Origin: Bacteroidaceae bacterium
Lineage (GTDB): Bacteria; Bacteroidota; Bacteroidia; Bacteroidales; Bacteroidaceae
Assembly: GCA_017558175.1 (NCBI GenBank)
Contig: JAFYWH010000002.1
Coordinates: 1 to 38,454, forward strand
Length of the DNA stretch: 38,454 bases
Reading direction: 5' to 3'
The translations under genes and the position numbers were made by a program. Shown piece after piece: positions 8,539 through 17,076 of this stretch. The notes below the pieces were generated by a model, which was not told the DNA's origin, did no database searches, and saw only the letters and a program-made list of their open reading frames with translations. Every line of letters starts with the position of its first letter. Positions within the stretch are counted from its first letter, which is position 1.

Positions 8539-9660
8539 TTATTCCAACACGATGGAGTATTGGTCGTAGTCAGCTGTTCTCCATGCTAAATGCTGTGTAC
8601 GTCTGGACAAGGCAAAAAGTGGCGAGAAAGTGCGTACACCGATGGTCTTTCCGTCTGGTTTGAATTCCAGGATACGGAGCCAACAGTCACCCCCATTGCC
8701 ATTCCAATTACCGTCGCCATTCTGCGAGTTGAACATCATCTGCACCACGTTGTGTCCGTCGGCAGCCTTGTCCACCCGATGAGAGCAAGTCATGTGGTAA
8801 TCCACCTCTTCCGTTCCACGAATCTTCGGAGCATCTCCGGTATGTCCACAAAGCACCATCTCGATGTTCTTCGACGGATAAATCAGTTTTTCCCAAACCG
8901 CCTGTGCCCAATTGCATGGAGTCAGCTTATATCCTTCTTTCACAATGCGGTTTCCGTTGGTATCCAAGAAAGAGTGAGTCAAGATAATGACCCGATGATT
9001 CTGGAATCGCTTCGACTCGATCAACTGGCGAGCCCAATCCAACACCTCGTCACGTGGAGCAAACTCGAAAGAGATAATCAGCAAGTCGCCCCATGCCTCG
9101 TTGTGGAACTCGAAAGCTGCATTCTCCATGGTATGAATACCCTCATAGTTAGGTCCGGTAGAAACCAAAGTCTTTTCAAAGGCCATGTTACGCTCCGGAT
9201 AGATGTAGTCGGGCATCATGGAATAGCGGTACTCGGCAGCAATGTATCCCAAGTCGTGGTTTCCCTGACAAGCGATGTATGGCAAGTGATGATCCAATCG
9301 ACCAAGTGCACGAGATACTGCCTCCCACTGCTGACGGGAAGTCTGGTCGCCATTATAATCGTTCGGTAGCGGAGCCGAAATCAGTTTGTTGTTCTGTTCC
9401 ACCATATCGCCGGTGAAAAGAGCCGCCTTGATGTTCAGACGCTTGATGTTCTGGGTAATCCAAGCCGTCTGCAAGTCGAACAATGGCTGATTAGCTGCAA
9501 ACTTTACATAACTCTGAGGGTCGGGAACCATGATCATACTGAACGAGCCCTCTTCTTCCAAAGCCGGATAAACAGGTATCTGTGGTTCTCCCTTTGTACT
9601 TTGTGCCATAGCCAGTCCGGCCAAAGCCTGTACACACAATAATAGAAAGAATTTCTTCAT
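8539..9660 (-). CDS. Secreted calcineurin-like metallophosphoesterase
   Basis: The chosen start (ATG 9660) opens directly with a signal peptide (MKKFFLLLCVQALAGLAMA); ATG 9666 is too close to the -7 box. The mature domain carries the ordered metal-binding motifs of the superfamily: DPQ near 48, GDMVEQN near 84, GNHD near 135, an ILTHS histidine near 230 and GHTGD near 275. These bind a two-metal centre that hydrolyses phosphate esters. The natural substrate cannot be inferred. The protein should be periplasmic. The gene is followed by GH127 and pncB on the same strand and preceded by the terminator of abgT, so it is probably the first gene of a three-gene unit. Confidence 0.85.
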   Translation of the reverse strand: MKKFFLLLCVQALAGLAMAQSTKGEPQIPVYPALEEEGSFSMIMVPDPQSYVKFAANQPLFDLQTAWITQNIKRLNIKAALFTGDMVEQNNKLISAPLPNDYNGDQTSRQQWEAVSRALGRLDHHLPYIACQGNHDLGYIAAEYRYSMMPDYIYPERNMAFEKTLVSTGPNYEGIHTMENAAFEFHNEAWGDLLIISFEFAPRDEVLDWARQLIESKRFQNHRVIILTHSFLDTNGNRIVKEGYKLTPCNWAQAVWEKLIYPSKNIEMVLCGHTGDAPKIRGTEEVDYHMTCSHRVDKAADGHNVVQMMFNSQNGDGNWNGNGGDCWLRILEFKPDGKTIGVRTFSPLFALSRRTQHLAWRTADYDQYSIVLE

Positions 9661-9676
9661 AAGCATAGATTTTACG

Positions 9677-9684
9677 CAAATATA
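9677..9684 (-). promoter_or_regulatory. Candidate -7 element for the metallophosphoesterase unit
   Basis: The minus strand reads TATATTTG, fitting TAnnTTTG. It lies between the abgT terminator and the gene, 17 bases before ATG 9660. The matching -33 region is weak. Confidence 0.4.
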
Positions 9685-9690
9685 ATAAAA

Positions 9691-9723
9691 AAACTCCTAC
9701 AACCATTCCGGTTGTAAGAGTTT
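9691..9723 (-). terminator. Intrinsic terminator of abgT
   Basis: Arms 9691-9704 and 9710-9723 pair with one mismatch around a five-base loop. On the minus strand the stem leads into a long T-run (complement of AATAAAAAAA). It follows the abgT stop at 9751. Confidence 0.85.
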
Positions 9724-9750
9724 TTGTTTTGTTACTCTGAGAGTTCCGAA

Positions 9751-11262
9751 TTAATGCAAGTAAAGCGGTCCGTCGAAACCTAACGGGAAGCCTGCAAATA
9801 CCCAAATAGTGATGATCACGATCCATGCCAAGAGGAAGAAGAGGGTATAAGGAATCATCAAGGAAATGATGGTACCGATACCGTACTTTTCGTCGTAGCG
9901 CTGAGCGTAAGTTACAATCAAGGCGAAGTAACTCATCATCGGAGTGATAACGTTGGTTACCGAGTCACCTACACGGAACGAAGCTTGAGTCAAGCCCGGG
10001 TGGAAGTCGAGCAACATGAACATCGGGATAAATACCGGTGCCAAGATAGCCCACTTGGCTGATGCACTACCCATAAAGAGGTTCAAGAATGCCGACAAGA
10101 GGATGAAGCAGATGATCAATGGCAAGCCAGTGAAACCAACACTCTTCAAGAATTCGGCACCGTTGATAGCCAAAATCAAACCGAGGTTACTGTAGTTGAA
10201 CCAATAGATGAACTGAGCTGCAAAGAACACCAACACGATGTAACCAGCCAAGCCCTTCATAGAAACTGACATGTGCTTGATTACGTCCTTATCGTTCTTG
10301 ATAGTACCTACGATGATACCGTAAACCAAACCCGGAACGAAGAAGAGGAGCATCAAACCTACTACGATGCCCGAGAAGAATGGTGAACGGAGGATGCCAC
10401 CAGTTTCAGGGTCGCGGAACAAACCGTCTTCCGGAATGATGGTCCAAGCCATCAATGCCACGAAGACAAGGGTTGCCCAACCTGCCCAACGCAAGCCTTT
10501 CTTTTCAATGTCCGAGATACCTTCTACCTTCAAAGCTTCGGCAGCACCATTGTACTTGCCCAAACGAGGTTCTACCACCTTTTCGGTTACCCATCCACCT
10601 ACGATGGTAATCATGATAGCCGATACCACCATGAAGAAGTAGTTCACCAACGGATTGATGTACATGTTCGGATCGATGATCTGAGCAGCCGATGTAGAAA
10701 GACCAGCCAAGATAGGGTCTACCGAACCGATAACGAAGTTAGAACCGAAACCGGCACTTACCCCACAGAAGGCTGCAGCAAAACCAGCCATCGGGTGACG
10801 GCCCAAGGCATGGAAGATCATGGCGCCCAACGGAATCAAGATAACATAACCTACTTCAGAAGCCAAGTGTGAGAAGATACCAGCCACAATAACAGCGTAG
10901 GTTACCAAGCTCTTAGGAGCACCCAATACCAACTGCTTCACCAATACGGTAAAGAGGCCAGAACCTTCGGCTACACCGATACCGATCATGATTACGAGTA
11001 CCAAGCCGAGTGGAGGGAATTTCACAAAGTTGTGTTCTACATTGGTGTAGATCCAGCGGATACCTTCTGAGCTAAGCAAGCTGCGTGCTTCGATGGTTTC
11101 GCCGGTAGCCGGATGAAGGGCCGAGAGTTCGAGTCCTGCACCGATGGCCGAGATTACTGCTACTAATGCCGCCATCATGATAAAAAGAGTGGCCGGATGC
11201 GGCAAGCGGTTACCCACTCTTTCAATAGAATCGAGAATTGAATTAAAACGGTTTTTAGCCAT
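9751..11262 (-). CDS. abgT: AbgT-family transporter
   Basis: The 503-residue inner-membrane protein has about a dozen hydrophobic segments. It carries AbgT signatures: the N-terminal VGNRLPHPATLFIMM, the mid-protein FCGVSAGFGSNFVIGSVDP, and the C-terminal GSASAKWAILAPVFIP followed by RVGDSVTNVITPMMSY. Family members import p-aminobenzoyl-glutamate or export sulfonamides using the proton or sodium gradient. The gene begins 30 bp after tatC on the same strand and ends at a strong terminator, so it may be the last gene of the Tat/3-keto-sugar unit. Substrate is not determined by the sequence; the family assignment is secure. Confidence 0.9.
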   Translation of the reverse strand: MAKNRFNSILDSIERVGNRLPHPATLFIMMAALVAVISAIGAGLELSALHPATGETIEARSLLSSEGIRWIYTNVEHNFVKFPPLGLVLVIMIGIGVAEGSGLFTVLVKQLVLGAPKSLVTYAVIVAGIFSHLASEVGYVILIPLGAMIFHALGRHPMAGFAAAFCGVSAGFGSNFVIGSVDPILAGLSTSAAQIIDPNMYINPLVNYFFMVVSAIMITIVGGWVTEKVVEPRLGKYNGAAEALKVEGISDIEKKGLRWAGWATLVFVALMAWTIIPEDGLFRDPETGGILRSPFFSGIVVGLMLLFFVPGLVYGIIVGTIKNDKDVIKHMSVSMKGLAGYIVLVFFAAQFIYWFNYSNLGLILAINGAEFLKSVGFTGLPLIICFILLSAFLNLFMGSASAKWAILAPVFIPMFMLLDFHPGLTQASFRVGDSVTNVITPMMSYFALIVTYAQRYDEKYGIGTIISLMIPYTLFFLLAWIVIITIWVFAGFPLGFDGPLYLH

Positions 11263-11292
11263 TATGATTTAGATTTAAAAATGAATAGACAA

Positions 11293-12096
11293 CTATTTCT
11301 TAACTACCAGAATAGACAGTTCATAAAGCAGATAGAGCGGAACAGCTACCAGCATCATCGAGAACGGGTCGCCGGAAGGAGTAATGACAGCCGAAAGGAC
11401 CATCAACCCTACTACGGCATAACTCTTGTACTGACGGAGGAACTGCTTGTTGATAAGGTCGAGACAAGACAAGACCCATGCCAGAAGCGGCATCTCGAAC
11501 ACAATACCCATGACCATGACGAGCATCACAAAATTGCCGATGTACGACGACAGGTCAATCTGGTTCTGGATGGACGCACTGAGTTCGTACTCGGTGAGGA
11601 AACGGAACGTGAACGGGAACACCAACAGATAAGCAATGAGGCATCCCAAGTAAAACATAACCGTCCCTCCCAAGAAAGCAAAGCGCACGTGCTTCACTTC
11701 GTGGTCGAACAAAGCCGGACGGATGAACTTCCAAATTTCGTAGATTATGTAAGGAACCGTAAGCACCAAAGCCAATGAAAGCGAGGTACTGATATGGGTA
11801 AAGAACTGGGAAGCTACATTGATATTGATAATCTGTATGGCAAAATCGTCTGAGAAATTCAAGATTCCACCGCTGACCTTTTCCAACCATTGGTATACAA
11901 AGAAATTACTGGTGGTAGGTGCCAAGATGTACTTGTCGAAAATATACGGCATGGCCATAAAGGTAAATACCGTAATCACTACCATCACACCGGCAATACG
12001 CACCAATGCCCATCGGAGTACCTCCAGATGGTCCCAAAAAGTCAACTCTCCCTCATAGTTCTGAGCATCCTGCTCTTTCATGTCCTTTTCCTCCAT
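11293..12096 (-). CDS. tatC: Sec-independent translocase subunit TatC
   Basis: The 267-residue polytopic inner-membrane protein is the receptor and core subunit of the twin-arginine translocase, which exports folded proteins. The N-terminal signature is LTFWDHLEVLRW, followed by six predicted transmembrane helices. The conserved periplasmic FTHISTSLSLALVLTVPYII and FRFLTEYELS segments (shown in part) sit where expected. The length is normal. tatA lies 3.6 kb upstream on the same strand, with a Tat-signal oxidoreductase and two sugar-metabolism genes between them. No tatB is present, so the system is probably a minimal TatAC type. Confidence 0.93.
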   Translation of the reverse strand: MEEKDMKEQDAQNYEGELTFWDHLEVLRWALVRIAGVMVVITVFTFMAMPYIFDKYILAPTTSNFFVYQWLEKVSGGILNFSDDFAIQIININVASQFFTHISTSLSLALVLTVPYIIYEIWKFIRPALFDHEVKHVRFAFLGGTVMFYLGCLIAYLLVFPFTFRFLTEYELSASIQNQIDLSSYIGNFVMLVMVMGIVFEMPLLAWVLSCLDLINKQFLRQYKSYAVVGLMVLSAVITPSGDPFSMMLVAVPLYLLYELSILVVKK

Positions 12097-12202
12097 AATC
12101 TATTCTTTCTATATTATCCAGAGCTACATTCCATGGAATCCCCCTCTGCCGAAGGTGGATGTTCCATTGGCCTTAGGCCCCAATAAATTCTCTTGCGAAT
12201 GT

Positions 12203-12233
12203 AACATCCCCCTATCCCCCTTTATAAGGGGAA
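12203..12233. repeat. Family B palindromic repeat, solo end
   Basis: One copy of the bipartite unit ACATCCCCCT...CCCCCTT.TAAGGGG, in the 153-bp gap between the epimerase and tatC genes. It matches the right-hand ends of the complete family B elements at 14047, 25542 and 30655. The rest of the gap shows only a 12-bp palindrome (12128-12139). Confidence 0.7.
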
Positions 12234-12249
12234 TGGGAATGAAATAACG

Positions 12250-13161
12250 TTACTTAGTATAATCCGCTTTTACAAAATCTGCCTTCAACAGATAGTCGGC
12301 ACACTTGCCTACACCTTCCATCATGTCTGCACTTTCGAATGCTTCGGCTTCGACGATGATGTGTTCCACGCCAGCGATTTCAGCATTGTTGAAAATAGCA
12401 TCGAAACCTACCATACCGCTCTGACCGATTTCCTTGTGGTCCTTGATGTGGAGCAACTTGAAGCGGCCCGGATACTTCTTGAAGTAAGCCACCGGACTTG
12501 CCTTACCCATCACGGTCCAATACACGTCCATTTCGAAGAACACGTATTGCGGATCGGTATTCTGAATCATGTAGTCGATCATGACCTGATCTTCTACCTT
12601 ATTGAATTCGAAAGAGTGGTTGTGGTAACCGTACTTCAAACCAGCTTCGGCACACTTCTTGCCGATGGCATTGTGATATTCACACCAAGTCTGAAGGTCC
12701 TTCAATGTTTCCGGAGTGTGTTGCGAAGGAGTGACGATATACTCCATACCGGCCGCCTTGTGGGCAGCGATACATTCGTCCCACCACTTCATGGTTTCTT
12801 CGCTTGGAGCACCTGCCTGGAGTTCTTCCTTAGACAAGCCACGAGTAGTGTGGGTAGAAAGAGGCTTCAAGCCTGCCTTCTCCATACATGCCTTGAAATC
12901 TTCCGGTGCAAGGCCATACATCTTGCCGTCGCCATAGTTGGCAGTTTCTACGGTAGTATAACCCATCTTGGCAAGGTCGGCCAAGACTTGTTCCTGATTG
13001 GCAGCAAACTTTTCGGCATTGCCGATGAGCTGACGGATGGAGTACAACTGCAAACCGATGTCTTTCTTTGGAGTCACCATTTCTGTAGCTTGTGGTTGAG
13101 TAGAACAAGCGGCCAGCGTCATTAAGACGCCGGCCACCATTGTATAAATAAACTTCTTCAT
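12250..13161 (-). CDS. Sugar phosphate isomerase/epimerase-like lipoprotein
   Basis: The 303-residue protein has a lipoprotein signal (lipobox MTLAAC, Cys19), so it works outside the cytoplasm. The body is a xylose-isomerase-like TIM barrel (AP endonuclease 2 superfamily). Likely metal ligands are in YGYHNHSFEF, FEMDVYW, LLHIKDH and IIVEAEAF. Cytoplasmic relatives isomerise or epimerise keto-sugars such as inosose or tagatose. An exported version next to a keto-sugar oxidoreductase and a DUF1080 hydrolase suggests action on oxidised glycosides in the periplasm. It begins only 4 bp after the DUF1080 stop, so the two are surely cotranscribed. The exact reaction is unknown. Confidence 0.8.
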   Translation of the reverse strand: MKKFIYTMVAGVLMTLAACSTQPQATEMVTPKKDIGLQLYSIRQLIGNAEKFAANQEQVLADLAKMGYTTVETANYGDGKMYGLAPEDFKACMEKAGLKPLSTHTTRGLSKEELQAGAPSEETMKWWDECIAAHKAAGMEYIVTPSQHTPETLKDLQTWCEYHNAIGKKCAEAGLKYGYHNHSFEFNKVEDQVMIDYMIQNTDPQYVFFEMDVYWTVMGKASPVAYFKKYPGRFKLLHIKDHKEIGQSGMVGFDAIFNNAEIAGVEHIIVEAEAFESADMMEGVGKCADYLLKADFVKADYTK

Positions 13162-13165
13162 CAGA

Positions 13166-14029
13166 TTAGTCCATTACCTTAATACGTACGTTGCGGATCC
13201 AGATGTCATCGCCGTGGTCTTGGAAGCCGATGTAACCTTCGTGCTTTTCGCCACCGCAGTTGTTCAAGAGTTCGTATGCCAAAGGCCACTTAGCTTGGCT
13301 GAACTTGCTTGCCTGCAACATGTCTGTCCACTGCTGTGTCCACAAGTGGTATTCCACTACGTTTTTACCGTTCTGACCATGAACTACTGTACCTTTGAAT
13401 ACCATTACCTTACCTTCGTTCCATTCGCCGAATGGCTTCTGGTTCTGAGGAACTGCAGGAATCATGTCGTACAAAGAAGCCGACTGGCGGTTGTTGTCCT
13501 TACCCAACTTAGCATCCGGGTGGTTAACATTGTCGAGCAACTGATATTCCGGAGCCGAGATATAGATAGGTTCATAGTTCACCTTACCGTCCTTTTCTGT
13601 TGTTACTTCCTGAGCCAAGTAGAAGCAACCAGAGTTACCGCCCTTAGACACCTTCCAGTCGAACAACAATTCAAAGTTCTTGAACTTGTGAGCAAAGATG
13701 ATGTCACCACCATCGCCACGCTGACCTTCGCCTTCACCTGTTCCGCAGAACTTCAAACAACCATCTTCCACTACCCAACGACCAGGAACGTGTTGCTTAC
13801 CATAACCTCTCCAACCTTCGAGTGAAGTACCGTCGAACAATACGATGTAACCATCCTTGTCTACCTTGAACTGGCTGAGGTCTACCTGTGGATTTTCAAC
13901 CACGGTATAAACTGGAGTCGCTGGAGTTTCTTCTGCTGCAGGTTCTGCTGCTTGTTTCTTTTGGCCACCGCCACATGCTGCCAAGCCCATAGCCAAAGCG
14001 AAAGCAGCTACATATGTCATTTTCTTCAT
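13166..14029 (-). CDS. DUF1080 protein, 3-keto-disaccharide hydrolase family
   Basis: The 287-residue lipoprotein (lipobox GLAAC, Cys19) has a low-complexity Ala/Glu/Pro linker to about residue 45, then a single DUF1080 domain. This is a concanavalin-like beta-sandwich recognised by LFDGTSLEGWRGYG, DIIFAHKFKNFELLFDWKVS and GGNSGCFYL, and ends with DDIWIRNVRIK. Characterised DUF1080 enzymes cleave glycosides that have first been oxidised at C3, by elimination rather than ordinary hydrolysis. The upstream Tat-exported oxidoreductase is a good candidate for that oxidation, which gives the operon biochemical logic. A family B repeat separates the two genes. Function in this strain is inferred. 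Confidence 0.82.
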   Translation of the reverse strand: MKKMTYVAAFALAMGLAACGGGQKKQAAEPAAEETPATPVYTVVENPQVDLSQFKVDKDGYIVLFDGTSLEGWRGYGKQHVPGRWVVEDGCLKFCGTGEGEGQRGDGGDIIFAHKFKNFELLFDWKVSKGGNSGCFYLAQEVTTEKDGKVNYEPIYISAPEYQLLDNVNHPDAKLGKDNNRQSASLYDMIPAVPQNQKPFGEWNEGKVMVFKGTVVHGQNGKNVVEYHLWTQQWTDMLQASKFSQAKWPLAYELLNNCGGEKHEGYIGFQDHGDDIWIRNVRIKVMD

Positions 14030-14046
14030 TGTTTCTTTATCCGTTT

Positions 14047-14164
14047 ATCCCCCTTAGAAGGGGGCCAGGGGGATGTGCCGTCATTCAGGTTCCCCCATGT
14101 GTTATAAATTAATGTTTATTATATCTTAAATGAAACATCCCCCCACCCCCTTCACAAGGGGGAT
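14047..14164. repeat. Family B palindromic element, complete 118-bp copy
   Basis: Two inverted units (14047-14076 and 14135-14164) flank 58 bp of AT-rich sequence without a gene. Each unit has a small hairpin (CCCCCTT/AAGGGGG) followed by GGGGGATGT. It sits inside the operon between the oxidoreductase and DUF1080 genes, so it is transcribed. Confidence 0.8.
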
Positions 14165-14182
14165 CAGGAGAAAGTATTCTTA

Positions 14183-15664
14183 TTAAGGCATAGCTGGCAA
14201 TTCCCAACCTTCACGATAGTTGTGCTTGATCAATTCAGCAGCAAACTCACGTGCATTGACTGGTTCTGTCCAAGTCTTGTCGAATGTTGGGTGACCATCC
14301 TTAATGCTGAAACCATCCTTGATGACGCTGCGTACAGTAGCATCGGCCGGGATGTTAGTGAATTCCATCTTTTCGCCATCCCAATCGAGGATCTGGTTCA
14401 AGCCCTGCAAGCGAACAGCTACTACACCCATAACCACCATTTCGTTAAATGGACCAGCTTCTGCGAAGTCTGATGCACTTGGTACACGTACTTCTGGATC
14501 TTCCTTACAAGCACGTACCCAGTCTTGCTGGTGAGACAAAGTCACTTCACGACACAAGTTTGGAACTTCCGGTGTGCGACCTGATACCAAATAAGGCTTC
14601 TGACCGTAGCAACCGCAAATCAAGATATCCTTAGTACCGTAGAAGATAACACCACCACCATTGTAGTTCAAGTTCTTACCTGCCAACAATTCAGCTGGAC
14701 GTTCAGGAATCAAACCACCATCGTACCAGTATACATCTACTTCTGGCATAGCTACCTTAGGCATGTTGTCACGAGCAGGGAATGTATACTTCACGTATTG
14801 TGCATTCGGACAAGATTCAGACAACAACAAAGTAGAAGAACCCTGTACCTTAGTAGGATAACCCAAATTCAAGCCCTTGAATACCGGATGCAAGATGTGG
14901 CAAGCCATATCACCCAACGCACCTGTACCGAAATCCCACCAGCCACGGAAGTTCCATGGAGTATAGATAGGGTTGTAAGGACGCATTGGAGCCGGACCGA
15001 TGAACGCATCCCAGTTCAATGTAGAAGGAACAGCTGGAGTTTCAGCCGGGCGTTCCAAACCTTGCGGCCAAATAGGACGGTCAGTAAATGCTTCAACCTT
15101 AGTAACTTCACCGATTACACCATTCCAAATCCAGTTACAAACCTGACGTACACCTTCTTGTGATGCACCCTGGTTACCCATCTGAGTAGCAACCTTGTGC
15201 TTAGCAGCCAACTTGGTGAGGAGACGAGATTCGTATACAGAGTGAGTCAATGGCTTTTCGCAATATACGTGCTTGCCGGCAGCGATAGCCTCAGCACAGA
15301 TGATAGCGTGAGTATGGTCGGCAGTAGCACAAACCACAGCGTCACACTGGTCGAGCAATTCGGCAAACATCACCTTATAGTCGTTGTATCTCTTAGCGTT
15401 AGGATAGCGTTCGAACACTGGCATTGCATACTTCCAGTCCACGTCGCACAAACCGATGATGTCTTCAGTTTCCAATCCACGGAGTACAGCAGCACCACGA
15501 CCACCGATACCTACGCCCAATATCTTAAGCTTACCATCCTTGGCAGCCTTTTTCTTCTTCTGTGCATCTACACCAGCAAACAAACTGGCTGGAGTCATTG
15601 ACAAACCGATAGCAGCAGCCGTACCTGTCTTAAGGAACGATCTTCTTGACATTTCTTTTCCCAT
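14183..15664 (-). CDS. Tat-exported Gfo/Idh/MocA oxidoreductase
   Basis: The 493-residue protein opens with a twin-arginine signal: SRRSFLKTG at residues 6-14, then a hydrophobic stretch to about 30. A Rossmann NAD(P)-binding domain follows, with GVGIGGRG at about 50-57, then the family's EKP motif (YCEKPLTHSV, near 135). A substrate domain with WNFRGWWDFGTGALGDMACH is typical of the Bacteroidota periplasmic branch. Such enzymes carry tightly bound NAD, so they must fold before export, which fits the Tat route. It lies 26 bp after tatA and upstream of the DUF1080 and isomerase genes. The likely reaction is oxidation of a sugar or glycoside hydroxyl to a ketone; the substrate is unknown. Confidence 0.88.
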   Translation of the reverse strand: MGKEMSRRSFLKTGTAAAIGLSMTPASLFAGVDAQKKKKAAKDGKLKILGVGIGGRGAAVLRGLETEDIIGLCDVDWKYAMPVFERYPNAKRYNDYKVMFAELLDQCDAVVCATADHTHAIICAEAIAAGKHVYCEKPLTHSVYESRLLTKLAAKHKVATQMGNQGASQEGVRQVCNWIWNGVIGEVTKVEAFTDRPIWPQGLERPAETPAVPSTLNWDAFIGPAPMRPYNPIYTPWNFRGWWDFGTGALGDMACHILHPVFKGLNLGYPTKVQGSSTLLLSESCPNAQYVKYTFPARDNMPKVAMPEVDVYWYDGGLIPERPAELLAGKNLNYNGGGVIFYGTKDILICGCYGQKPYLVSGRTPEVPNLCREVTLSHQQDWVRACKEDPEVRVPSASDFAEAGPFNEMVVMGVVAVRLQGLNQILDWDGEKMEFTNIPADATVRSVIKDGFSIKDGHPTFDKTWTEPVNAREFAAELIKHNYREGWELPAMP

Positions 15665-15690
15665 TGTGATTAGATTTTTATGGTTAATGA

Positions 15691-15891
15691 TTATTTTTCT
15701 GATTTTGGAGTTTCATCGATCTTGATTTCCTTCTCGATTTCGTTCATACCTTCCTTGAAGCTCTTCACGCCTTTGCCCAAGCCCTTCATCAATTCAGGAA
15801 TTTTCTTACCGCCCCAAAGGAGCAATACCACCAAGGCAATGAGGATGATTTCTCCTGTTCCGATATTGCCTAAAAATAAAAGTGTCTTCAT
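15691..15891 (-). CDS. tatA: Sec-independent translocase subunit TatA
   Basis: The 66-residue protein has the TatA/E layout: a short N-terminal periplasmic segment, one transmembrane helix (about residues 12-25, [20 protein letters not shown]), the hinge [15 protein letters not shown], then a charged amphipathic tail. TatA forms the protein-conducting assembly with TatC. It is the first gene of a same-strand series in which the second gene encodes a twin-arginine substrate and the fifth encodes TatC. A TAATTTTG -7-like box lies 55 bases upstream. Confidence 0.92.
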   Translation of the reverse strand: MKTLLFLGNIGTGEIILIALVVLLLWGGKKIPELMKGLGKGVKSFKEGMNEIEKEIKIDETPKSEK

Positions 15892-15945
15892 GTTTTTTCT
15901 TTTGTTATATATATTTATTTATTACTTTCTGTATGTAAATCGTTA

Positions 15946-15953
15946 CAAAATTA
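15946..15953 (-). promoter_or_regulatory. Candidate -7 element for the tatA operon
   Basis: The minus strand reads TAATTTTG, fitting TAnnTTTG, 54 bases upstream of the tatA ATG. I see no clear TTTG box at the right distance. Confidence 0.35.
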
Positions 15954-15991
15954 GCTTTTATTTTCTAAAATCCCATTTTTTAAGGAGAAAC

Positions 15992-16057
15992 ATGAAGTTT
16001 TTAGGCGAACTTTTTGCCAGTTGGGACGTTTTTGGCATAAAAATAAAATGCATATGA
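15992..16057 (+). CDS. Possible 21-residue leader peptide coupled to DoxX gene
   Basis: The ORF starts at an ATG preceded by AAGGAGAAAC, an unusually good Shine-Dalgarno site for this group, and encodes MKFLGELFASWDVFGIKIKC plus one residue. Its TGA stop overlaps the DoxX start as ATGA at 16054-16057. It could be a translational coupler or leader peptide. It could equally be chance in a short upstream region. Confidence 0.35.
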   Translation: MKFLGELFASWDVFGIKIKCI

Positions 16058-16497
16058 AAGATTTTCTTTTCCCCCAGCCCACCGATTCCAAAAGCTTTTC
16101 GCTCTTGCTGCTGTGCCTCCGCCTTTTCTTCGGACTGATGCTGATGCTGCACGGCTTGGAGAAGGTATACAACTATACCGAACTCTGTTTCGTATTTCCC
16201 GACCCGACGCATATAGGCAGCGAAATCTCGTTGCTGTTCGTCATCTTTGTCGAGATACTCTGCTCCATCTTCTTCATCATCGGGGCGCTTTACCGGATTA
16301 TGATGATCCCGATGGTCATCGTCATGCTGGTGGCGTTCTTCCATATACACGAAGGGAGCATTGTCGAGGGCGAGCTGGCATTCGTCTACCTGATGATGTT
16401 CATCCTGATGTACATCAGCGGCCCGGGACAATACTCCGTAGACGCAAAGATACACGAATACCTTCACGCCAAAGATTATGATGCATACGAATACTAA
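16054..16497 (+). CDS. DoxX-family membrane protein
   Basis: The 147-residue protein has four hydrophobic helices and the DoxX opening (LLLCLRLFFGLMLMLHGLEK), with a long acidic or His-containing stretch near HIHEGSIVEGELAFVYL. DoxX proteins are small inner-membrane proteins of unclear activity, sometimes linked to quinone-dependent redox or oxidative stress. I choose ATG 16054 because of the ATGA overlap with the leader ORF; ATG 16048 is the alternative. Its stop overlaps the stop of the convergent maf gene by a few bases, so there is no room for a separate terminator. Confidence 0.8.
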   Translation: MKDFLFPQPTDSKSFSLLLLCLRLFFGLMLMLHGLEKVYNYTELCFVFPDPTHIGSEISLLFVIFVEILCSIFFIIGALYRIMMIPMVIVMLVAFFHIHEGSIVEGELAFVYLMMFILMYISGPGQYSVDAKIHEYLHAKDYDAYEY

Positions 16498-17075
16498 AGC
16501 TTCTTGAGCTCTGTATACAGACGCTGGATGGGGAGTCCCATCACATTGAAATAGCTGCCGGAAATGCTTTCCACACCCACGAAGCCAATCCACTCTTGGA
16601 TGCCATAGCTGCCGGCCTTATCCATGGGACGATAGTGCTCAATGTAGTAGTCTATCTCCTCATCGGACAAAACAGAGAAAGTGACATCGGTCACCGTTGC
16701 AAAGGATTTTTGCACATCGGTCGTGGTCAGACATACCCCGGTAATCACCTGATGAGTCTGTCCCGACAATGCCCGGAGCATTCTCCGGGCATCCTTTTCA
16801 TCGGCAGGCTTGCCCATCACTTCGCCATCGAGCCAAACAATGGTATCGGCCGTGATAATGAGCTCGTTCTGCCCCATCATTCCCCGATAGGCATCGGCCT
16901 TGGCACGGGCAATGTAAGTAGCGGTTTCTACCTCCGACAAGCCTTCCGGAAAGGACTCGTCTATATCGGGCAGGGTCTTGACTTCGTACTGGATGCCCAA
17001 GCCCGACAACAGCTCCTTGCGGCGTGGCGAATTGGATGCCAGCACCACCTTGTATTTGTTCAGATTTTCCAACAT
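16494..17075 (-). CDS. maf: Maf-family nucleotide pyrophosphatase
   Basis: Starting at ATG 17075 the product has 193 residues, the usual Maf length. The frame is open further upstream, but that part lies inside kdsC. Motifs are LASNSPRRKELL (residues about 12-23), DIDESF, YIARAKADAY, the catalytic ADTIV (near 73), MGKPADEKDARRML and DKAGSYGIQEW. Cytoplasmic Maf proteins hydrolyse non-canonical or canonical nucleoside triphosphates, typically dTTP and UTP in this subgroup. The start lies one base after the kdsC stop, so this is the last gene of the nitroreductase-DUF2520-kdsC-maf operon. Confidence 0.9.
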   Translation of the reverse strand: MLENLNKYKVVLASNSPRRKELLSGLGIQYEVKTLPDIDESFPEGLSEVETATYIARAKADAYRGMMGQNELIITADTIVWLDGEVMGKPADEKDARRMLRALSGQTHQVITGVCLTTTDVQKSFATVTDVTFSVLSDEEIDYYIEHYRPMDKAGSYGIQEWIGFVGVESISGSYFNVMGLPIQRLYTELKKL

Positions 17076-17076
17076 A

